From assembly GCF_040183065.1 (NCBI RefSeq), contig NC_091122.1:160492955-160556954 (forward strand): DNA of 64,000 bases. The letters are read 5' to 3'. Position 1 is the stretch's first letter. Each line of letters starts with the position of its first letter. Both the position numbers and the translations under genes were made by a program. The DNA is from Periplaneta americana (lineage: Eukaryota; Arthropoda; Insecta; Blattodea; Blattidae). Below are positions 22,537 to 33,229 of the stretch, in pieces. The notes below the pieces were generated by a model that searched no databases, was not told where the DNA came from, and worked only from the letters and a program-made list of their open reading frames with translations.

Positions 22537-22786
22537 TGGTTATTTAACGACGCTGTATCAACTACGAGGTTATTTAGCGTCGATGAAATTTGTGATAGCA
22601 AAATGATATTTAGCGAGATGAGGCCGAGGATTCGCCATAGATCACCTGACATTTGCCTTACGGTTGGGGAAAACCTCGGAAAAACACAACCAGGTAATCA
22701 GTCCAAGCGGAAATCGAACCCGCGCCCAAGCGCAGCTCCGGATCGGCAGGCAAGCGCCTTAGCCGACTGAGCTACGCCGGTGGCTT
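22537..22786 (-). mobile_element. SINE 'A' family, near full-length, minus strand
   Basis: Collinear with the reference copy at 6,732-6,968. The tRNA-like head is at the right end, with box B opposite 'aaatcgaacccgcg' and box A opposite 'ccgactgagcta'. It lies in the lectin intron within a long-TIR element. Confidence 0.88.
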
Positions 22787-23422
22787 AATAAAGACTGTTA
22801 AAAACCAAACTATTTGCGTAATTAATTCTGTGAATATTTACTCTTCATTTTGATCTACAGTAATTTGATCGAACAGATACGTGTTTGTTTACATTCTCCT
22901 CTCGCAAGTCTTGCGGAGTGGATGATTGGAGTTACACTCATCCCAACGCGGAGCAACGACCTCAAGGAGTACTGCTACTCTTTGCAGCGTTGCAACACGT
23001 TACATTTCGTATTTTCAAAACTATTGGACGTATCAAAAAACTTATTTGACAAAATTTGTTCGTATTGACTTGATATATTGCCCCTGTGAATTAATTAATA
23101 AGTTCTCTTCCATCCTGTACTATATCTGTACGTACCGTGTCGCCTTTTAAACCAAGCATTGACGTTATATACCATTAACTATTACATCCTATGGACTTTT
23201 CTAAGCACGGATCATGTAGGACTACCTTGTACCATTTTAACAATGGACGTTATAACATGAACATTACTAAGAAGGCTAAATTGTATGGGTATTTCGAAAT
23301 AGACCAAATTCTCTGTATACGTTTTTGAATAGACCAATAATTGCTGTCCGCTAATTCTCCTGCAGTATGAAGTGTAGAATTATTACACGTAGTTTTAGAA
23401 CATTCACATACCGAATACTTAC

Positions 23423-23580
23423 CCGTTCTCTTTGCTGTATATCATACTATCCTTGTATTCCCATAATTGGTTGGGACCTCCGTGGTAATCATACATAATC
23501 AATTGAAAAGCATCGCCGTCTTCGGGAGCCTTCAGGTCCATAACCAATTCTGTCTCAACATTCTGGATGTAGAACGTCAT
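23423..23580 (-). CDS. R-type (ricin-B-like) beta-trefoil lectin, first coding exon
   Basis: On the minus strand the exon is bounded by a strong acceptor (ctctctttcag before 23,580) and a canonical donor (GG followed by gtaagt at 23,422-23,417). It encodes 52 residues plus two bases: MTFYIQNVETELVMDL, then DAFQLIMYDYHGGPNQLWEY, the first trefoil repeat with its QxW motif. The phase matches the exon at 17,997-18,225, 5.2 kb downstream. ATG is the first codon of the exon and begins where single-domain R-type lectins usually begin, so I take it as the start; an upstream coding exon cannot be excluded. The intron between the two exons carries at least one Harbinger-like element, two LINE fragments, a long-TIR element and a SINE. 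Confidence 0.85.
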
Positions 23581-23589
23581 CTGAAAGAG

Positions 23590-24630
23590 AGAAAAGAATC
23601 ACGTATGACGGACTTAATACTATTAGATTACTTCAGAGTTACGATACAGAAGCGTTCATTGAAGTAGGGACTCAACCGAATGGATTCGTTCGGAGTGTTC
23701 GGATTTTCATTCTTTGTATTATTCTAAATTGAGCATCGCCCATTTGGCCAGAGAAATCTAGATGGATTTCTGTAAGGATGAAGATCGAAATAAAGAGAGC
23801 TATGACAATATAGACCTATTCAATACAAGTGCCTATGAACGCGATAATATTGAAGGCATAAATGAAGTGAATGACGCAAAGCGTATTTGTTTTATTTTTT
23901 CCGACGCTAACACAATTAAAAATACACCCCCTCAAAACTACTTTTTTCCAGAACACAGCAAGGATGTAATGCTCTTGCTCTAGCAGTAAATAACACTATA
24001 AGACGAACAATTTGGAAATGCAGACAAGCGAATGGCACGCCGAAAGAATCTGTTGCGGTATGTGAGCGCTTTATTTTACCAGAGTTATATTTTAGGAAGA
24101 CATTATTGGGTATATGGTGTGCCACATTCCGTTCCTATTTCTTTTAAAATGAACTATTTTTCATAGCACTCTAAACTGAGGTAAAAAAATTTAAACCATG
24201 ATAGCAAATGCACTGAACATATTTTTAAAATTCATTATTTTTACTCCAAATTATTCAATATTTTTTATTTAATTCAAGTCACAAATAGAACAGATATTTG
24301 GATTTCATTGATTGGTTTTCTCACTACTGACATTTCTAGCAAACACATGGCATCTGAAGACTACTGTACTCCAATCAGCAGAAAATCTCGGGGGAATGAT
24401 AGGCCTACGCAGTGGGGTGATGCTGTGAATGAATGTCGATGTCATAAGGTCATACACGTGGATACATGCATCTCCATTGACTAACTCTCAAAGCAAAAAC
24501 GATAACACTGATACACACATTTATACTACCCTAGTTACAAAATTAGATCACGGTTAATCTCCCCCATACAAGAAATAACATATGCAGGAGAGCGCATGTT
24601 TTTAAACTGACGTTATAACGGTAATATTAT
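23590..24630. other. No gene recognised (presumed 5' intron of the lectin gene)
   Basis: No supported exon, repeat family or RNA gene was seen. If the leader exon at 32.5 kb belongs to the lectin gene, this is intronic. Confidence 0.35.
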
Positions 24631-24639
24631 CTATCTACT

Positions 24640-24895
24640 TCGCTCCAATAGATGATGCACATTCTTTTCACGGTTAATCTCCTGGTTGAAGAACAGTAGT
24701 TGGAACCTCGTGACACGTGACACCAAAAAGGAAAGTCATGAGGAAACTGAGCCAGGAGATAAAGGTCTAGAGTGGTCGGTTCCTTTCCCTCTCCATTGCA
24801 TACATCGCTGATTAGTAATATATTATAATAGTCAGACTTCAGATGCATACAAACAATTGTTCTTCCTCTGACATATCGTCAAATGAGATGTACTG
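24640..24895 (-). repeat. Unclassified retroposon-like repeat, minus strand
   Basis: Reverse of the family at 7,030-7,310: 'cttcagatgcatacaaacaa' and 'cttcctctgaca' are exact or near-exact reversed matches. Confidence 0.6.
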
Positions 24896-25492
24896 CCTGA
24901 TAATAGATATAGCGTACATATTAGCTAGAACCTCAATCAGAGGTAAAGAACTGATAGGCCTATAATGGTTTAATTTTTTTTTTTGTTTTATTGTCAAGTT
25001 TACTCCATTTTACAGTATTTTAAATTTGCAGTTTCCACGCATCGGCCTAGTTTTAACTTCTTATTTTACTTATACGGTAAGTAATTTACATGCACTTGCA
25101 GTTAATATGACGAAGGTGCGAACAAATGAACACGTACAATTTCATTGGTATAATTTCAGTGCAAAACGAAGAATTGTACGTTTATTTATTTCCAACTAGC
25201 CGTACCCGTGTGCTCCGCTGCACCCGTTAGAAATAAATATAAAGTAATTACATAATTAAAATAGGACATTTGATCCAGGGAACATTCGGGTTTGATAGAA
25301 GGATAAATCGTTTAATATGTTACTTAATTTAAATTGCATCCAAATAATTAAAATGCGATCATTTTGGTCCAGAGACCACTCATTGGTGCAATGACAATTC
25401 CTTTAACACGTTTCTAATTTTTATTACATGCAACCATAGTTTAATGGACAATGTCATCATTTAGATTTAATATGTATACTTTATTTTACTTG

Positions 25493-26247
25493 CAAATCAA
25501 GATTTCAGGTATAACTCCCTGTAAAGTTGATTTGAATAATTTCGAGGGAAAAATTGTTCCGGAGCCGGGTATCGAACCCTGTTTAACGTACCAACGCTCT
25601 ACCACTGAGCTACTCGGGAACTCTAACCGACACCGATCCAATTTTTCCCTCTATATCCACAGACCTCAAAGTGGGCTGACAACCGTCAAGCAACCAACTT
25701 CGAGTGCACACTAACTCCGTGTGACTTAAATTGTGGCTTTCTGTTAACGAACAGTGACGTGTATTATGCAAATCAAGATTTCAGGTATAACTCCCTGTAA
25801 AGTTGATTTGAATAATTTCGAGGGAAAAATTGTTCCGGAGCCGGGTATCGAACCCTGAGCTACTCGGGAACTCTAACCGACACCGATCCAATTTTCGGGT
25901 TCGATACCCGGGTTCGATACCCGGCTCCGGAACAATTTTTCCCTCGAAATTATTCAAATCAACTTTACAGGGAGTTATACCTGAAAATCTTGATTTGCAT
26001 AATACACGTCACTGTTCGTTAACAGAAAGCCACAATTTAAGTCACACGGAGTTAGTGTGCACTCGAAGTTGGTTGCTTGACGGTTGTCAGCCCACTTTGA
26101 GGTCTGTGGATATAGAGGGAAAAATTGGATCGGTGTCGGTTAGAGTTCCCGAGTAGCTCAGTGGTAGAGCGTTGGTACGTTAAACCAAAGGTCCCGGGTT
26201 CGATACCCGGCTCCGGAACAATTTTTCCCTCGAAATTATTCAAATTA
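25493..26247. mobile_element. Foldback element with tRNA-like ends, 13-bp target duplication
   Basis: Flanked by identical TTTATTTTACTTG (25,480-25,492 and 26,248-26,260). The left side holds one full unit and one partial unit in tandem (period about 276 bp, starts 25,493 and 25,769). The right side (about 25,897-26,247) is the same unit inverted. In the orientation that reads toward the right end, each unit is a spacer ('tgtgacttaaattgtg' reversed, 'gatcggtgtcggtt'), then a tRNA-like module, then 'caatttttccctcgaaatta'. The tRNA-like part is therefore at the outer, 3' end of the unit, the reverse of an ordinary SINE. The 13-bp duplication suggests target-primed retroposition. Related to 39,923-40,421. 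Confidence 0.75.
26145..26219 (+). repeat. tRNA-like module, anticodon-loop GTT, not a canonical tRNA
   Basis: Box A (TAGCTCAGTGGTAGAGC) and box B (GGTTCGATACC) are well formed. A TTGGT/ACCAA stem closes a 7-base loop, acgttaa, whose central triplet is GTT (Asn). Position 33 is C where nearly all tRNAs have U, and one acceptor pair is C-C. The reversed copy at 25,557-25,621 lacks about 10 bases between the T and anticodon arms, and the partial copy near 25,850 lacks more. Confidence 0.6.
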
Positions 26248-26261
26248 TTTATTTTACTTGT

Positions 26262-27386
26262 TATAGGTTTCCATTGAATATGGTTTTCTACGTATTCAGT
26301 AAATGGCGTTTGGCCCACTATGGTTCTGAACCCTTCAAATAACTTAAATTATATTATATAATATTACATTACATATATTATATTACATTACATTATATCA
26401 GAAGTTACTGTAATAACATTATAGCATTATGTCTATCTAGAGAAACTACACTTTCCAATGGTGAAATAATAATTAATTATACAAATCGGTTAATTTAGCT
26501 TCCGATATTACTTCATACAAACACATAAACATTCTCTGTAGGCTATCTTTCATAGCTTTCGATTGTTGCTGTCCAAGGCCCCTTATAGACGAAGTCATTT
26601 GTTTTTTATTTCATTATACGGCCTTAGATGGCAATTATTTTAATTTAAAACTCATTTATCTCATTAAATATCAGTCCTATCAAAATTTTTTAAGGAACAA
26701 AACTTATCGAAAATTATTTTTAAAGAAACTTTTGTTATGTAACATTTTTCACAAAAATCAGTAATAAGCGAGATATTTCGATTTATTTAATTCAGGCCCC
26801 CTTATAACCCCCCATTTTAAATAATGTATTTTGAATGCCACATAGCCTAAAATCTAAGTTACAACGAACATAATTTATATTCCAATTTTCATCGAAATCC
26901 GTTCATCCATTATCGCGTGAAAAGGTAACAAACATACAGACAGACAGACATACAAACAAAAATTTCAAAAAAGCGATTTTCGGTTTCAGGATGGTTAATT
27001 ATATATGTTAGGACCAATTATTTTTGGAAAATCGAAAATTACCAGAAAAATTTCGGCTACAGATTTATTATTAGGGAGATAAATAATAACTAATGTACCA
27101 AAGGATAGTGCCGTGATATCATTTACTGTAAGTCATTAACTAGCCGGTTTTTTTTTTATTTCTTAGGAGTTTCAAAAGTGGAATATTTTAATATTTAAAG
27201 GTACAGTTATTACATTTTTCAGTAGTAGGTACTACTAAATTATTATTTTTTTAAATTTTAGCCCCTCTCAAATGACGCACGCGTACACGCGCACGCACAC
27301 AGATCCTTTGAATGAATCATCCGAAACGCTGTAATCATTTATTATTGTAAGCGATAAACGAAGCTATTGTAACATCGATAGCAAAG

Positions 27387-27429
<43 letters not shown>

Positions 27430-27850
27430 AGAAGAAAGGTTTTCTTGTCATAGAACGAAGAATATAAACCTATTTGAACTGATCTGGATATGAACCCAGA
27501 TCTTTGCATGGAAAGTCAATTTGGTAGCCATGCAGTTAACATTTTGTCGTATTTAATTTCTAGATTTGTATTTATAAAAGTATTAATTGTGATTGTTTAC
27601 TGAAAGTGAAGGTCGGAACTGGTGAAAGTAGCTTAAGCACACTTGCTTGTCATTACTTAGCAAACATTTCATTGTCATAGTACAATGGTATCCAAGGATG
27701 CGAGTACTGAATGCAAAGAGAAGTACTGAGTTTTCCCTTGGCTTCTCGTCTTGCGACTGTAGATAGATCCGTTCCGCTATAAAGTAAAGGAAAATACGCA
27801 ACACGCAATCCTTATGCTTTAATATTTCTTCTCATAACATTATACCATCA
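26262..27850. other. Mostly repeat sequence, no gene; (AAT)n at 27,389-27,427
   Basis: The first 820 bp belong to the dispersed repeat around the foldback element. The rest is AT-rich with a trinucleotide run. A 73-residue frame at 27,583-27,804 (minus) shows no family motif. Confidence 0.4.
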
Positions 27851-27860
27851 CTTGTTCCCT

Positions 27861-28240
27861 CGACTATGGCTCGGCGCTACAGCGTTGGTCTTCCATCCAG
27901 GCGATCCGAGTTCGATCTCTGCCCAGGTCGTGATTAGAATTTGTAGCGGAAAATGTAGACGTTGCAGATGGGTTTTCCCGGGGTACTCCCGTTTCCCTTT
28001 ATCATTCCAGCAATACACACTAACTCCCCTTCGTTTCATCCATAGTTAAAAATAGGCTGGGGTGAAGTCCGGTGGTAGTACGGGTTTCCGAAGCTTATAT
28101 AGGAAAGGCTTGGGGCTCTGGACTCTGGTGATTAACAAGTACTCATCTGGCGATGGAACCTAGCTCTTATCAGGATAGAGGCAGTATGGTCCACCTGTCA
28201 GCATCGGATTCACGAATGCCACCCGGACCATCTATCGGAC
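27861..28240 (+). mobile_element. tRNA-headed SINE, family 'C'
   Basis: Box A-like 'tatggctcggcgctacagcg' and box B-like 'gagttcgatctctg' are followed by 'ggttttcccggggtactccc', 'aggctggggtgaagtccgg' and a pyrimidine/purine-mixed body. Only one copy is in this window, so the limits are approximate. Confidence 0.55.
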
Positions 28241-28432
28241 TTTGATAATTATCGCGTAAATAAGTGCACAGTGGGACAAGCATGCCTGAGTGTTGGGTTC
28301 TCGTGAAGACAAACCAAGGCGTCATTTACTATATATTGGCACTTCCCAGGTCGAATTTAATTGTGTAATTGCATAGCTGCTCACACATTATTACCCTTGT
28401 TATTATTGTCATTTTTATTGCTATTATCATTA

Positions 28433-29586
28433 TTAGACATCGTGGAATTGCCACGAGAATCGTAAGGTTTACTACGCACGCGGTATAGACTGTATGAGAA
28501 GGGGCAGTGCAACGGATGGAGTATGCCTCTGATGTAAACACTGAGCAGTATACTGCGGTTACAATAAAACCTGTATCCTGCATTCAAGAAATATAATGAA
28601 TGATCATTGAAGTAGGAAATGTCTAAACATGTAAATACACAATTATTTTATAGTGAGATATATTAACTCTTAAAATTTAATGTAAGATACTCACATCATC
28701 CTTGTATATGTGCATTGCAGTGAAGAGTTACGTACATTTTGAGCGACTGCAAAGTGAACCTCCTCCGATGGTCACTCAAACAGTTTTTATATTGGGAAAA
28801 TTTACGTTCAACATCACACGAAGTAATACGTACATATTTGAAGAACGGAAAGTCACTACTTTTTAGTACACCAATTTCAGACGTCTTGTCGTGACCTGAT
28901 AGTACATACATCATTTATAATACGAAGGCAGAATTTTTAGCAATAATTTTTCTCAACTTACATTTAACTTTTTCTGAAATTAGCTAATTGTTATTTTGGA
29001 TAACAGTTTGTGATTCTTTATACACTACGAGTATATTAAGGGCTTCTGAGAGTTGTAGTTTAGACGATTCTAATAGGATGATGCTTTTGGACACGATTTT
29101 AAAATTAGAATCAATGAACAGAATATCTTCCAATAGCTGTTCAGAAGGCAATGATTTTACAGCTGCAACAGTGGATCTGTCTGTGCTATCCAATGCATCA
29201 ATTACCTCCATTATTTTGCCGTAATATTCTGCATAATAATTAACAGCATCCAACCACGTTTTCCAACGGGTCAAGACTGGCCGCGGGGTAAGGGTAGGCT
29301 ATTCCAGGGGCAATTGTTTGGAACAGCAACACTCTCATTGTGGTATGTTTGATTGAATTCTTGTCTGCACTGAACAAATGTTAAGCTTTGACTATTGTAA
29401 CCACAATAATGCAAAAACAAGTGCTTACATAGGTATACATTAGCTGTAGCTGCTCTATCTATTTGGACCGGTCACATCTGTTAACATGAACTGCTTATAC
29501 TACGAGACCGGGCGGTCGCTCACCTCTTCTATACTACCGTAAATCGGCAACCTGATTGCACGCTGCGTGTGGCAATTCAACGAAGT

Positions 29587-29588
<2 letters not shown>
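28433..29588 (-). mobile_element. hAT-type element, decayed (copy 1)
   Basis: Ends share the inverted motif CGT(G/T)GAATTGCCAC and lie between two TATCATTA octamers (28,425-28,432 and 29,589-29,596), though the right flank is low complexity. The minus strand carries pieces of a hAT transposase. Both ends and the coding region match the copy at 59,021-59,952. Confidence 0.7.
28696..29274 (-). pseudogene. hAT transposase remnant, C-terminal dimerisation region
   Basis: The first frame (29,274-28,984) reads TRWKTWLDAVNYYAEYYGKI, typical of the hAT catalytic region. After a break the second frame ends ITSCDVERKFSQYKNCLSDH, then RRRFTLQSLKMYVTLHCN, the hAT_C dimerisation block ('S..ERSFS.....L...R..L....'). 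Stops between the frames show it is dead. Confidence 0.75.

Positions 29589-29589
<1 letters not shown>

Positions 29590-29649
<60 letters not shown>
29590..29649. repeat. (ATT)n microsatellite
   Basis: A trinucleotide run directly abuts the right end of the hAT element. Confidence 0.9.
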
Positions 29650-29650
<1 letters not shown>

Positions 29651-29784
29651 GTTTGTGTCAGTCGGGGTTATTTTGTTCGGACACTTGAAAGCACATAAAT
29701 GTCCTATTAATCTGTTGCTAGCCGATTAATGGAGCTTTAAGAACTATCAACCAGGTTTTCACAACCACGAAAACCCAAAAACAT

Positions 29785-30161
29785 ACCAGGTTAAAAGTAT
29801 ATAAAGTTCTAGCAAGACCTGTCCTCATGTATGGTAGTGAGACCTGGACTGTCCGAAACTCAATGTTCAACGCCTAAAACTGCGGAAATGGGATTTATAA
29901 GGAGGACTGCCGGCTACAGCTTGCTTGACCACAAAAGGAATGAACTAATTACAAAAGAATTGAAAATTACACCCATTTATGAACATCTCAACCACTATAG
30001 ACAAAAATGGCTTAACCATGTCAATAGGATGGACCGTTCCAGACTCCCAAGACAAATTCTCCGCTATATACCACATGGAAGACGATCTTTGGGACGCCCC
30101 CTGAAAAGATAGACCACTAGGCCTAATACCTGCAAGGACGATGATGATGATGATGATGATG

Positions 30162-30207
<46 letters not shown>
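29785..30207 (+). mobile_element. Non-LTR retrotransposon 3' fragment with (GAT)n(ATT)n tail
   Basis: The broken frame reads VLARPVLMYGSETWTV, then after a frameshift KTAEMGFIRRTAGYSLLDHK, PIYEHLNHYRQKWLNHVNRM and a basic C-terminus GRRSLGRPLKR. This is the C-terminal layout of LINE polymerases ('YG.E.W...', 'W..H..RM', 'G.RP.GRP'). A GAT then ATT simple-repeat tail follows. Different family from the TAAG-tailed copies. Confidence 0.7.
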
Positions 30208-30209
30208 GT

Positions 30210-30828
30210 GCATCTAGTACAGTACAAGAAAATAAACTATGAACAGTAAGGACTAATAAAATTATATTCGCAACATGAAGTATGCAATTACATTGTTACG
30301 AAAGTCATATAATGTATGAGTAAGTTTTCATTCGGGTGCTCTGAGTCATTCAACCAAGCGACTCCCCCTCTAGGAATGATGCATCGTTTTTTATAACTGT
30401 ATTTTACTATCGTGTCGTGGCGTTGCTCTCCGTTGCACCATGAGAGGCAATCACCGTAGAACAGAATCATGATTATTAATGGTAGATGGTTTCAGAACGG
30501 CCCCAAGGTTTACTCAGCCTTCTATAAAATTGAGTACCGGGTCTTTCCCGGGGGTAAAAGGCGGTCAGAGCGTGGTGCCGACCACACCACCTCATTCTAG
30601 TGCCGAGGTCATGGAAAGCATGGGGCTCTATCTCCATGTCCCCCAAGTGTCTTCATGGCATGTTACGGGGTTACCTTTACCTTTTAGAATGGTAGATTGC
30701 CGGTGGGGGAGACAGAAGTACTCGCAAAAAACCTACCACCAAGCATTGCCTTTGTCCACCACAAATTCCATTTGAGCCCACCGGTATTCGAGCCCGGGTT
30801 ACCAGCGTGGAAAGCAGACACACTAGTC
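30210..30828. other. Repeat-like sequence, no gene
   Basis: About 30,480-30,825 includes 'tcgagcccgggtta' (box B-like, reversed) and GC-rich stretches atypical of the surroundings, so it may be a retroposon. I could not match it within the window. Confidence 0.35.
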
Positions 30829-30830
30829 TA

Positions 30831-31939
30831 CAGGGTATAAGGGGTACAAGTGTCGTCCTTTTCGCAGTCGTCGGGGACGATCTACAGGATCAAAAAATGT
30901 TCATACAACATAGGGTCAAAACTTGATAGTTTTCCTAGAAAAAATATTTATTTTCTTATTTTATTTGCGTTATACTGCTTATATCGTTAGTAAAATTACA
31001 AAAAACAATTACACCTGTAGGTATATCTAACAAAGAGTTAATATTAGTTTAAATAAATATTTGTGCGTTCTACTACGTTTTCGTGAAATTAAATAAAAAT
31101 ACTTGCTTAAATTTGTTAATATTCTGGCGTGAGAGACGTGGCAACGTTCAGCAGGCAGTACTCTGCACAGACGTAAGTACGAGTCAGCTGAGTTCAAGCT
31201 CCCTGTCCATAGCTCTACTGCCGAGCGGATGACAGTTCAGTACAGGGTATTCGATAAACAACTTACAATGTCATTCACAGTTTAGGAATATCATATATCA
31301 TCAATTTATGGAGAAAGTCGTCGCAATTCAAGTGAAGCAAGAAGGATGTACCGTTAATGTTTTCTCAAAGAAGGTTACCTAATCGGTGAACTTTTGTAGC
31401 AGTTTCTCAACGATTATTAGAAACTAGAAGTCTCTTACCCCGTTTCGAAAACCACACAACCAGAAATTTGTTTAAAAATGATACTGCTTTATGGAAGCGG
31501 GAGAGATTAAAATGTTGCATTAGAAAAAAAGTTCGTGTGATTTGTGCAGAAAACCATTATTGTTTATTTTTTAGACGTACAATTAAAAATGGCGTAATAT
31601 TGTTAAATAAAATGTAAATTTATTATAATGTTCTATTAATGAGATTGAAAGTTTGTATTTGCTGCTCGTTTTATGTAAACAATAGTACTGTTATGGTCCG
31701 CTCCTGCATTAGAACAGAGCATATGTTTTGTACCGATATGTCTGTACCCGCTTGAGCTGTACTGTATACTTCTAAACCCCCTCCTCCCCATCTAGCAACG
31801 TTGCAAAATGTCTAATATTGTAAACTTTAATAATTAGTTAAATATTGCAATTAGAAAAAAATTGTAAGGACATTTTTTCTTCCTTATGGCATGAATAATC
31901 ATCAGTTAAAATAATGACACTTATACCTCTTACACTCTA
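30831..31939. mobile_element. 1.1-kb TIR element, TA target site
   Basis: Inverted ends open CAGGGTATAAGGGGTACAAG on the left and, reading inward from the right, TAGAGTGTAAGAGGTATAAG. TA flanks both ends. An internal broken frame includes 'MEKVVAIQVKQEG' near 31,311 and 'KNDTALWKRERLKC' near 31,470, possibly an old transposase, not assignable. Confidence 0.6.
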
Positions 31940-32465
31940 TATAAATTAACTTCGTGCAAGACACAATTTTGTTTCAGAGACTGTACATACATGTTCCACT
32001 GTGTACCAACTGTCATACATTTACTGTGTTAACAAAGTAGGTAATTCTAAGGCCAGATAAACTTTAAGAAAATTAGTTCTGGTAATTAATATTTATTTTG
32101 CTGTTGAACATGTTTGTGTGTATTCTTAGCCAGTGCTAGACATTCATAAGTAGCGGAACCTCTTTGTCATGTTGTTAGCTTGGTTCAAGGTCGTCATTCA
32201 CACAGCAAACAAAACAGACAGCCTGTGTCTACGAGAAAAATGTCTCCACTTTCTGCTGAAAATGAACTGAATTTGCTTGATTCTAAGTTGTAAATGTTTT
32301 AGAATCCACAATGTAGTAAATAAAAGAAACTATTTATCCTACATCGTATTACAGAAGTGAAGGACATGGAACACCGGTAGAGTAACGAACAGCGTGCTAC
32401 GTTAAGAATCTGACGTTGTAACGAAAATGAAATTACCTTAATCTTATGGGAAACTACTTTAGCAC
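31940..32465. other. No gene recognised
   Basis: AT-rich sequence between a TIR element and the candidate lectin leader exon. Confidence 0.35.
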
Positions 32466-32469
32466 TTAC

Positions 32470-32584
32470 CTCTAGCAGATTCAGCGGAGAAAACTAACTT
32501 ATTGATCAGGCCAGCCTCTGTCAACTAGATGAGGATTGTAACGTGGCTACGGACGAAACGGTGCCGAGCACAAGGCTACCAACT
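32470..32584 (-). other. Candidate non-coding leader exon of the lectin gene
   Basis: On the minus strand a CAGTT initiator-like site (A at 32,584) lies 26 bp past the start of a TATATATAG box. Transcription from there would give a 115-nt exon ending CTAGAG at a canonical donor, gtaagt (32,469-32,464). The exon has no ATG. The next exon I can define downstream begins with ATG at 23,580, so the join would put the start codon first in exon 2, with G at -3. Promoter, donor and the absence of ATG are seen; their link to the lectin gene 8.9 kb away is inference. Confidence 0.4.
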
Positions 32585-32601
32585 GCGACGTTGGAAGGGA
32601 A

Positions 32602-32610
32602 CTATATATA
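32602..32610 (-). promoter_or_regulatory. TATA box candidate
   Basis: TATATATAG on the minus strand, 26 bp before an arthropod-type CAGT initiator and followed by a possible leader exon with a strong donor. Confidence 0.4.
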
Positions 32611-33069
32611 CAGTAATACAGTAAATCGCAGCGACCTTCTTTGTCCTACATCTTGACACACTCTCCGGATAGAAGTAGGAAACATTATTTCACTGAAATT
32701 TCGCAGTGAAGTGCAACATATAAACTCACGGAATATAAATGATAACAATGAGCATTATATTCTTTATTATGCATTTTATTTAGTGATTACCCATACACGT
32801 GCACTTGTTAGAAATAAATTTAATATCATTTACTTAAATCTGTAATGTTTTCGAAAACAGCTTCATCAAGTTATGTATGGATTTTATAAAAATTGAGTAA
32901 TTGTAAATTTAAATTTATATATTCTAATTGCATAGTTGACATAAGACAATTGTATTATATACTTAATAATTTCAATTCAGGAATCCGTCCCTGAGCACAA
33001 GTTCTACTCTTTCAGATGCGAGCTAAAGTTTTTTCTGTATATATTATATTTTACGTTACAATTATTAGC

Positions 33070-33070
<1 letters not shown>

Positions 33071-33104
<34 letters not shown>

Positions 33105-33153
33105 GTAGATAGATAGATAGGTAGATAGGTAGATAGGTAGATAGGTAGATAGG

Positions 33154-33185
<32 letters not shown>

Positions 33186-33226
33186 CTGACTGACTGACTG
33201 ACTGACTGACTGACAGATAGATATAT
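33071..33226. repeat. Compound (GATA)n / (ACTG)n microsatellite
   Basis: AGAT/AGGT units run from 33,071 to about 33,184, switch to ACTG units (33,185-33,214), then return briefly to AGAT. It produces a spurious frame of repeated YLSI residues. Confidence 0.95.
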
Positions 33227-33229
33227 AAG

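Larger units (their letters stand above)
21153..23152. mobile_element. Long-TIR element with nested LINE and SINE
   Basis: Sequence at about 21,153-21,480 is inverted at about 22,857-23,152 ('gtccaatagtttt' against 'aaaactattggac', and 'ctccgcaacacttgc' against 'gcaagtcttgcggag'). The similarity is imperfect, suggesting an old element. Between the arms sit a LINE (21,512-22,248), a SINE A (22,537-22,786) and a short AT-rich remainder. The outer limits are approximate and no transposase remains. Located in the lectin intron. Confidence 0.55.
25195..27085 (+). repeat. Dispersed repeat interrupted by a foldback element
   Basis: It opens 'ctagccgtacccgtgtgctc' and 'gctgcacccgttagaaataa' and ends near 'tttcggctacagatttatta'. 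Its start resembles sequence at 32,788-32,830 ('cccatacacgtgcacttgtt'). The foldback at 25,493-26,247 sits inside, with its target sequence duplicated. I recall similar sequence as a common insect repeat but cannot assign a class. Confidence 0.45.

Noticed and set aside
27583-27804. 73-residue minus-strand frame in a GC-balanced stretch
   Set aside because: No conserved motif, splice context or repeat match; possible but unsupported.
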